Source of the DNA: Clostridiales bacterium
GTDB taxonomy: Bacteria > Bacillota > Clostridia > Mahellales > Mahellaceae
Length of the DNA: 51,582 nt
Assembly: GCA_030156435.1 (NCBI GenBank)
Contig: JASGMM010000005.1
Location: 1 to 51,582 of the forward strand
Reading direction: 5' to 3'
Shown here: positions 46,068-51,582 of the stretch, piece by piece
Layout of the letters: each line of letters begins with the position of its first letter
How positions within the stretch are numbered: position 1 is the first letter of the stretch
The notes under the pieces: model-generated
Told to the model about the DNA's origin: nothing
The model's input: only the letters and a program-made list of their open reading frames with translations
Database searches by the model: none
Made by a program: the position numbers and the translations under genes

Positions 46068-46143
46068 TGGTGACCCATCGGGGACTCGAACCCCGGACAC
46101 CTTGATTAAAAGTCAAGTGCTCTACCGCCTGAGCTAATGGGTC
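46068..46143 (-). tRNA. tRNA-Lys (TTT), copy 2
   Basis: 76 bases with encoded CCA, anticodon TTT. Differs from copy 1 only by a C-G instead of T-A at acceptor pair 3-70. Last gene of the first tRNA group. Confidence 0.95.
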
Positions 46144-46156
46144 GCAAAAATAAAAA

Positions 46157-46233
46157 TGGGGTGAATGGTGGGACTCGAACCCACGGCCTCCAGGGCCACA
46201 ACCTGGCGCTCTAACCAGCTGAACTACATCCAC
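46157..46233 (-). tRNA. tRNA-His (GTG)
   Basis: 77 bases with encoded CCA and discriminator C. Anticodon loop TTGTGGC gives GTG. The base just upstream (46234) supplies an encoded G-1, pairing with C73 as in histidine tRNAs. Confidence 0.95.
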
Positions 46234-46240
46234 CACATTA

Positions 46241-46317
46241 TGGTGCGCCTGGAGGGATTCGAACCCCCGGCCCACGGATTAGAAATCCGTTGCTCTATCC
46301 TGCTGAGCTACAAGCGC
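46241..46317 (-). tRNA. tRNA-Arg (TCT)
   Basis: 77 bases with encoded CCA. Anticodon loop TTTCTAA gives TCT (reads AGA/AGG). Acceptor GCGCTTG/CAGGCGC has one wobble. Confidence 0.95.
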
Positions 46318-46326
46318 TTATTATTA

Positions 46327-46400
46327 TGGAGCGGGTGATGGGAATCGAACCCACGCGGCCAGCTTGGAAGGCTGGAACTCTACCATTGAGCTACACCCGC
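46327..46400 (-). tRNA. tRNA-Gly (TCC)
   Basis: 74 bases with encoded CCA and discriminator T. Anticodon loop CTTCCAA gives TCC. First gene of the first tRNA group, 19 bases after its -10 box. Confidence 0.95.
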
Positions 46401-46419
46401 ATACCGGTGACAATATGTA

Positions 46420-46448
46420 AGTTTAGCATATAGCCGCTCGTTTGTCAA
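46420..46448 (-). promoter_or_regulatory. Strong promoter of the first tRNA group (Gly-Arg-His-Lys)
   Basis: On the minus strand a perfect TTGACA (46443-46448), a 17-base spacer and TAAACT (46420-46425), close to the first tRNA. Confidence 0.8.
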
Positions 46449-46509
46449 TAGCAAAAAATCGCCGATTTTGCTGGCATACAGTGTCGCGTCAAATAAATTT
46501 GTCCCATCA

Positions 46510-46989
46510 TCACAAAGATAGGGCCACTATATATGGATATGCTTTGCCGTTTCTTATCTCGATAATCGCATAGCTGGGTGTATCCGAACCGCGCGGTTCT
46601 CCTATGCTGCCAGGATTGATGAAAAGTATGCCATTATCTGCAAATATCTCCGCTACATGCGAATGCCCGAATAACACAACATCAGCCTTTAAATCCCTGG
46701 CCTTATCAATGATGCCATCATGATCCCATTTGACACCGTGTTGATGGCCATGTGTGGCGTAAATTCTTAATCCCTCGGCCTCTATAATCTGCTCTGCCGG
46801 TATACTGGAAGAAAAATCGCAATTCCCTTTTACAGATATTATCTCTCTTTGTAGCTCGGCCGATAACAGTACAGCATCATGGCAATAATCGCCTAGATGC
46901 ACAAGCACGTCGACATTACCCATATCCTTTATAGCCCTTCTGGCTGTGGCCAAATGACCATGGGTATCGCTCATTACCCCTATTCTCAT
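46510..46989 (-). CDS. YfcE/MJ0936-family metallophosphodiesterase
   Basis: 159 residues of the calcineurin-like fold. Metal-binding motifs appear in order: SDTHGH (8-13), LGDYCHD (36-42), GNCD (70-73), ATHGHQHG (94-101) and GHSHV (about 122-126). Length and motifs fit the small YfcE phosphodiesterases, which hydrolyse model phosphodiesters; the cellular substrate is unknown. Follows rdgB by 11 bases. Confidence 0.9.
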   Translation of the reverse strand: MRIGVMSDTHGHLATARRAIKDMGNVDVLVHLGDYCHDAVLLSAELQREIISVKGNCDFSSSIPAEQIIEAEGLRIYATHGHQHGVKWDHDGIIDKARDLKADVVLFGHSHVAEIFADNGILFINPGSIGEPRGSDTPSYAIIEIRNGKAYPYIVALSL

Positions 46990-47000
46990 CAGTTACCTCT

Positions 47001-47600
47001 TCATACGTAATCTTTGATTTTATCCTTTAACGCATCTAATGCCCTGGCCCTATGGCTCATCTCATTTTTTACTGATGCATCCAATTGGGCAAATGTTTTG
47101 TTATATTCAGGTATCAAAAATACAGGATCATACCCGAAACCGTCGCTTCCCATTTCCTCATATGTTATATACCCGTCACATCGCCCATCTGCCATTATTA
47201 CATAGCCGTCGGGCGAAACGAGAGCAACACAGCAGTAAAAGAACGCTTTGCGTTTATCCCATGGTACATCTCGCATCATATCGAGCAGCTTTCTGCGGTT
47301 ATCCTCATCGCTAGCATTTAAGCCAGCAAAACGCGCCGAATATATACCAGGTCGGCCGCCTAACGCTTGTACGATTAATCCTGAATCATCGGCCAATGTC
47401 CACTCATTAGCCACTTTGCATACAGTCATAGCCTTCTTAATGGCATTCTCTTGAAAACTATTGCCATCCTCCTCTACTGCTACATATATGCCTTTTTCTT
47501 GCATAGAACATATATTGACGCCTAAAGGCGTCAATATATGTTTGATCTCTGCAATCTTACCTCTGTTATTAGAAGCTATGATGATATCCTTGATCTTCAC
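47001..47600 (-). CDS. rdgB: XTP/dITP pyrophosphatase (RdgB/HAM1)
   Basis: House-cleaning enzyme that removes non-canonical purine triphosphates. 199 residues; substrate-binding N-terminus [14 protein letters not shown] and the [25 protein letters not shown] block (about 70-95, catalytic acidic residues) with GFGYDPVF later. Overlaps the rph stop by 4 bases. Its early coding sequence contains a perfect 14-bp inverted repeat. Confidence 0.96.
   Translation of the reverse strand: MKIKDIIIASNNRGKIAEIKHILTPLGVNICSMQEKGIYVAVEEDGNSFQENAIKKAMTVCKVANEWTLADDSGLIVQALGGRPGIYSARFAGLNASDEDNRRKLLDMMRDVPWDKRKAFFYCCVALVSPDGYVIMADGRCDGYITYEEMGSDGFGYDPVFLIPEYNKTFAQLDASVKNEMSHRARALDALKDKIKDYV
47509..47540. repeat. 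Perfect 14-bp inverted repeat inside rdgB
   Basis: 47509-47522 pairs exactly with 47527-47540 around a 4-base loop. It encodes residues around [10 protein letters not shown] of RdgB without disturbing the family pattern. No T run follows, so it is not a standard terminator. Confidence 0.85.
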
Positions 47601-48340
47601 TTTCTGCCACCTATTTTATCAGCTATTTCTCCTAAACAATCTATTTGCAAAGCCATGAGCTCCTGTATCCCTTTGTCGGCAAGGTTTATGAGCTCGTCCA
47701 TCTGTCGGCGTGAAAACGGCGCCGCTTCGCCAGTTCCTTGGATCTCTACAAAGCGGCCATCATCGGTCATAGCAATATTCATATCTACCTGCGCCCTAGC
47801 ATCTTCATCATAGCACAGGTCCAGCATAATCTGGCCATCTACTATACCCACGCTTACAGCAGCTACCAAATTGCTTATGGGAAAACGCTCTATTTTTTTC
47901 TTCTCAAACAGTTTGTTTATAGCAATAGCCAATGCTACAAAAGAACCAGTTATAGAAGCTGTGCGCGTACCTCCATCAGCTTGTATAACATCGCAATCTA
48001 TCCATATAGTGCGTTCACCTAAAGCAGAAATATCCACAACTGAGCGCAATGTCCTACCTATGATGCGTTGTATTTCCTGCGTACGCCCTTCTATATGCCC
48101 TCTGGTAGACTCCCTTATTTTACGTGCCTGAGTCGACCCCGGCAGCATGCCATATTCGCTGGTTATCCAACCTTTGCCCGTCCCTTTCAAAAAAGGCGGC
48201 ACCTTATCTTCTATCATCGCCGTACATATTATTTTGGTTTCTCCGGCTTCGATCAACACCGATCCATCAGGGTGTTTTAAGTAATCGCGCGTTAATGTTA
48301 CCGGCCGCAGTTGATCAAAACCTCTATGGTAAGCCCGCAT
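47597..48340 (-). CDS. rph: Ribonuclease PH
   Basis: Phosphorolytic 3' exoribonuclease that trims tRNA 3' ends. 247 residues; N-terminus [20 protein letters not shown], phosphate-binding [20 protein letters not shown] (about 80-100) and [13 protein letters not shown] are intact. Start MRAYHRG has GGAGGATATA upstream. rph-rdgB-yfcE is a frequent Firmicute cluster. Confidence 0.97.
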   Translation of the reverse strand: MRAYHRGFDQLRPVTLTRDYLKHPDGSVLIEAGETKIICTAMIEDKVPPFLKGTGKGWITSEYGMLPGSTQARKIRESTRGHIEGRTQEIQRIIGRTLRSVVDISALGERTIWIDCDVIQADGGTRTASITGSFVALAIAINKLFEKKKIERFPISNLVAAVSVGIVDGQIMLDLCYDEDARAQVDMNIAMTDDGRFVEIQGTGEAAPFSRRQMDELINLADKGIQELMALQIDCLGEIADKIGGRK

Positions 48341-48355
48341 TATATCCTCCAAAAA

Positions 48356-49375
48356 TCAGTATTCATTGGCAAATGCGGGAACGGCTATCGGCTCAGCAAC
48401 AGCATTCTCACCCGAACCCACATCTTTGCCGTCTATTTGAATCTTAACCTTTTGTACTCCGTCAAATTGTTTTACCGTCATCATAAGCTGCTTAAGCGCC
48501 ATATCCATATCGGCCTGCGCATTTTGAACAGCTTCAAATTCCTTAGAAAGATTAATATATGCTACCCCTTCTTTTACCTGAACACCTAAAAGCTTGGTGC
48601 CTTGTGGTATAGACGTGGTCAAACTGCTATTTTCTTTAGGCCCTTTCAGCAACTCTTCTATAGCATCAGCTATATTAGCACTGCTGGCCGATGTAAATCT
48701 AGTTACAGGAACCAGGCAAGCAAAATTAGGAGCGGATGCTTTTGTGAAATATACCGTTACTTTCGATGCTTTATTCAGATCCAGATTTTTATCAGCTGTC
48801 TCTGCGTTTATACCTGCCGGTTCAAGAGGTTTATCCACAGCCGTACCATGTTTTAACTTCTTGACAATTTTGCCGTTGACCTGAAGCTGCACTTTATCTA
48901 TAGTCGGAAATTCGGCTAAGGTATACACTATGGCATCGACCATATTGCGTTCTTCAGCAGCATCCGCACAGCTCATTATGCCATCATTGAAGTCTACGGT
49001 AGCCAAACCATCATGTATGCTTATGCCGTTTACCTGAGTACCGGCCGGTATGGAAGGCAATAAGCCTATTTTTTGTATATCCTCTCGAATTACGGTTTCA
49101 TCGGTTATAGCTTGCAATGCTGATTTGGCTATAGCTTCTTGCCACTTTATCCTGCGCATCACTGGTACAACATATCCATCGGCATCCTGATAATACAGTA
49201 CCGTGGGACGCATATTGCTGGTCGTCTCGGCTTGGCCAGCCGTTTCGGCAGCATTATTTGTGTTTCCAGCATCACTTTTATCAGCCTTATCATCGCCCTC
49301 AGAAGAACATGCCATCAATCCACTAGACAATATTAAGGCCAACGCTAAAAATATTACCCACTTCTTATAAGCCAT
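48356..49375 (-). CDS. gerM: GerM-domain lipoprotein (sporulation/germination)
   Basis: 339 residues with a lipoprotein signal ending LMAC (Cys23), an Asn/Ala/Glu-rich spacer, then two tandem GerMN domains (about 75-175 and 210-315); each has the pattern of a hydrophobic strand, a helix and V-x-L-Q/I-N/D-G-K (VQLQVNGKIV, VKIQIDGKDV). B. subtilis GerM is a lipoprotein needed for sporulation septum work and germination. Upstream of rph, as in Bacillus gerM-rph. Confidence 0.88.
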   Translation of the reverse strand: MAYKKWVIFLALALILSSGLMACSSEGDDKADKSDAGNTNNAAETAGQAETTSNMRPTVLYYQDADGYVVPVMRRIKWQEAIAKSALQAITDETVIREDIQKIGLLPSIPAGTQVNGISIHDGLATVDFNDGIMSCADAAEERNMVDAIVYTLAEFPTIDKVQLQVNGKIVKKLKHGTAVDKPLEPAGINAETADKNLDLNKASKVTVYFTKASAPNFACLVPVTRFTSASSANIADAIEELLKGPKENSSLTTSIPQGTKLLGVQVKEGVAYINLSKEFEAVQNAQADMDMALKQLMMTVKQFDGVQKVKIQIDGKDVGSGENAVAEPIAVPAFANEY

Positions 49376-49439
49376 TAATATAACACCCTCTCACCTAATA
49401 TCCTGTTACAATTATATTAGGCAAGAAGGCCTGGTATGA

Positions 49440-50867
49440 TTAATTTAATTCCCGTTCCAACAGTTTATTTAAAAGCTGCGGATTGGCTTTGCCTTTGGTA
49501 AGTTTCATGGCCTGACCCACCAGATAACCCAAAGCCTTCTTTTTACCGGCTTTATAATCGGCTACCGAAGGCGCATTTTCCTGAATAACTTGCCGTATTA
49601 TTTCCAATAATTCACCTTCATCACTTATCTGCACCAATCCCTGCTCTTTTATTATAGCACCGGGATCCGTTCCGTTTGCAAACATTTCATCAAATACCTT
49701 TTTGGCAATGCTTATGCTTATGGTGCCATCATCGACATATTTAATCAAATCTACCAAATATGCCGGCGGAAATGGTATATCCGACGGATCTTTGCCATTT
49801 TCATTCAAGGCCCTCAAAACGTCTCCCATAAGCCAGTTGCTTACGGTTTTAGCATTATCGTAAATAGTCATGCACTGTTCAAAGTAATCGGCCAGATATT
49901 TCGATGATGTCAAGATTTCAGCATCATATTGCGGCAAACCATATTGAGAAATAAAGCGCTGATATCTTTGATCCGGTAATTCCGGAAGACTCTCTTTTAT
50001 GCTTTCTATATAGCTTTTGTCCAAAGCTATCGGTACGAGATCCGGCTCAGGGAAATATCGATAGTCATGAGCTTCCTCTTTACCACGCATTGCAACGGTA
50101 ACGCCTCTGGCATCATCCCACCGCCGTGTTTCATGCACTGTCGGATCTCCTTCGAGTAGAGCCTCTCGATGGCGTTTTTCTTCGTACTCCATAGCTTTGA
50201 CAGCAGCTTTAAACGAATTTAGGTTTTTCATTTCCGTGATAGCAGTAGCCATAGATTTATCACTAGCCCTTGCATTTATGTTCACGTCACAACGCAAAGA
50301 ACCCTCTTCCATCTTACAGTCGGATACCTCTATGTACTGCAATATAGCTTTTAATTTGTCCAAAAATGCCCCTGCTTCGGCCGGTGAATTCATATCCGGC
50401 TCGGTTACTATCTCTATCAGCGGTACGCCGGCTCGGTTATAATCGACCAACGAATTGTTACCCCAGCCTTCATGCAACAGTTTGCCAGCATCTTCTTCCA
50501 TATGAACTCTGCGTATGCGTATACGCTTCGGCCCTTCTTCAGTTTCTATATCTACATAACCACCGACGCAGAGCGGTAAATCATACTGAGAGATCTGATA
50601 GGCTTTCGGAAGATCGGGATAATAATAATTTTTTCTATCCATCTTACTGAACTCCGATATATCGCAATTCAGAGCCAGCCCTGCTTTAACAGCATATTCT
50701 ATGGCTTTTTTATTGGGCATCGGCAAGACACCTGGCATGCCCGTACATATCGGACAACAATGCGTATTAGGTTCGGCTCCGAACTCGGTGCTGCAACTAC
50801 AGAACATTTTGCTTTTGGTCGCTAACTCAGCATGTACTTCTAATCCGATAAGGGTTTGTACTTCCAT
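49440..50867 (-). CDS. gatB: Asp-tRNA(Asn)/Glu-tRNA(Gln) amidotransferase subunit B
   Basis: 475 residues. Converts mischarged Glu-tRNA(Gln) or Asp-tRNA(Asn) using ammonia from GatA. Catalytic-domain signature GLEVHAELATKSKMFC, CPICTGMPGVLP with zinc-like cysteines, and DRKNYYYPDLPK; the tail (about 330-470) is the YqeY-like tRNA-binding domain. Follows gatA by 9 bases. Confidence 0.97.
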   Translation of the reverse strand: MEVQTLIGLEVHAELATKSKMFCSCSTEFGAEPNTHCCPICTGMPGVLPMPNKKAIEYAVKAGLALNCDISEFSKMDRKNYYYPDLPKAYQISQYDLPLCVGGYVDIETEEGPKRIRIRRVHMEEDAGKLLHEGWGNNSLVDYNRAGVPLIEIVTEPDMNSPAEAGAFLDKLKAILQYIEVSDCKMEEGSLRCDVNINARASDKSMATAITEMKNLNSFKAAVKAMEYEEKRHREALLEGDPTVHETRRWDDARGVTVAMRGKEEAHDYRYFPEPDLVPIALDKSYIESIKESLPELPDQRYQRFISQYGLPQYDAEILTSSKYLADYFEQCMTIYDNAKTVSNWLMGDVLRALNENGKDPSDIPFPPAYLVDLIKYVDDGTISISIAKKVFDEMFANGTDPGAIIKEQGLVQISDEGELLEIIRQVIQENAPSVADYKAGKKKALGYLVGQAMKLTKGKANPQLLNKLLERELN

Positions 50868-50876
50868 CTGTCATGT

Positions 50877-51582
50877 TCACCTTTCACTAGGTTTTTCGTT
50901 ATGGTATGGCGTATTGCTCTCAAAGGCGTACGCCACGCGCAGTATAGTCTCTTCATCGAAGGCCTTGCCTATAATCTGCAAGCCTATAGGCAAACCTCTG
51001 CTGTCCAAACCACATGGTATTGATATGGCAGGTAATCCGGCTATATTTACCGGCACTGTGCATACATCGGATAAATACATCTCCATGGGATCATCCATGC
51101 GCTCGCCTATCTTAAAAGCTGTCGTAGGCGACGTAGGTACCACGAGAACATCGTATTTCTCGAAAGCCCGTTGAAAATCCCTTGTTATAAGTGTTCTAAC
51201 CTTCAACGCTTTCAAATAATAGGCATCATAATAACCTGAACTCAACGCATATGTGCCCAGCATTATACGGCGCTTTACCTCGCTGCCAAAGCCTTCGCTA
51301 CGCGTTTTTTTATACATATCTATCATATCGTCGTACTGAGCTGCCCGATAACCGTATTTTACGCCATCATAGCGCCCGAGATTTGAACTGGCTTCAGCCG
51401 ATGCTATAAGATAATAGGCCGAAAGCGCATGATCAGTATATGGCAAAGATGTTTCTTCATAATCCGCTCCCATCTCTTTGAATAACTCAATAGCCTTTAT
51501 TACGGCACTTTTCACTTCTTCGTTTATGCCTTGACCGAAAAATTCTTTGGGAACACCAATTTTAATACCTTTGACATCATCG
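50877..51582 (-). CDS. gatA: Asp/Glu-tRNA amidotransferase subunit A, C-terminal part
   Basis: Amidase subunit; only the C-terminal about 234 residues lie in the window, the gene continuing past the edge (frame open through 51582, reading [20 protein letters not shown]). Visible features are the amidase-signature C-terminal half: [30 protein letters not shown], and [14 protein letters not shown] near the end. The catalytic Ser-Ser-Lys triad is outside the window. Confidence 0.95.
   Translation of the reverse strand, partial: DDVKGIKIGVPKEFFGQGINEEVKSAVIKAIELFKEMGADYEETSLPYTDHALSAYYLIASAEASSNLGRYDGVKYGYRAAQYDDMIDMYKKTRSEGFGSEVKRRIMLGTYALSSGYYDAYYLKALKVRTLITRDFQRAFEKYDVLVVPTSPTTAFKIGERMDDPMEMYLSDVCTVPVNIAGLPAISIPCGLDSRGLPIGLQIIGKAFDEETILRVAYAFESNTPYHNEKPSER

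Overview
The window reads as chromosome of an anaerobic, endospore-forming Firmicute of class Clostridia. The support is dipicolinate synthase (dpaA/dpaB), the TepA-YlzJ-SpoIIIE block, the spore-type LonB protease, a GerM-domain lipoprotein, the SCIFF peptide with its radical-SAM maturase beside secDF, GatAB-dependent tRNA amidation, and 6S RNA between aspS and tcdA as in Bacillus subtilis. Species cannot be fixed from the sequence. Every intact gene I accept is on the minus strand, so transcription runs from high to low coordinates.

Layout, low to high coordinate. 1-527: decayed non-coding repeats with a large palindrome. 528-8090: DeoR-type regulator, pgsA, rimO, ftsK/spoIIIE, ylzJ, tepA, then dpaB-dpaA behind a candidate sigma-K promoter. 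8095-12003: rarA, glyA, trxA, an RseC-like membrane protein and csoR with a palindromic operator over its promoter. 12100-23240: a G+C-richer accessory island. It is bounded on the low side by an IS30 transposase remnant and a truncated plus-strand gene end, and on the high side by about 600 bp of decayed sequence. 23245-24588: tcdA, 6S RNA and a 285-bp MITE-like element with a 9-bp target duplication touching the aspS stop codon. 24588-38512: housekeeping block aspS, hisS, small HTH protein, metallo-hydrolase, relA, apt, recJ, secF, secD, scfB, scfA, TIGR04086-like protein, yajC. 38571-45445: tgt, engB, lonB, clpX, clpP, tig. 45466-46448: nine tRNA genes in two promoter-led groups. 46510-51582: YfcE-type phosphodiesterase, rdgB, rph, GerM lipoprotein, gatB and the 3' part of gatA, which runs off the window.

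The island is the least explained part. An excisionase-like HTH protein overlaps a LuxR-type regulator fused to a polytopic MFS-like domain. After a terminator and a new promoter comes a tightly spaced series: a two-membrane-segment protein now split by a 66-bp repeat-flanked insertion, a 687-residue lipoprotein, a membrane-anchored 224-residue protein, an 842-residue zinc-ribbon/transmembrane/extracellular paralogue of the lipoprotein, a 44-residue small ORF, a four-helix membrane protein, a 442-residue membrane protein with three zinc ribbons, an 89-residue acidic protein, and a 26-residue zinc-ribbon ORF. I recognise no named system here; an envelope-located assembly controlled by the membrane LuxR protein is my inference.

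Functionally the rest is growth and sporulation housekeeping: protein export (SecDF, YajC), proteolysis and folding (Tig, ClpXP, LonB), stringent response (RelA), tRNA charging and modification (AspS, HisS, Tgt, TcdA, GatAB), and spore dipicolinate synthesis.
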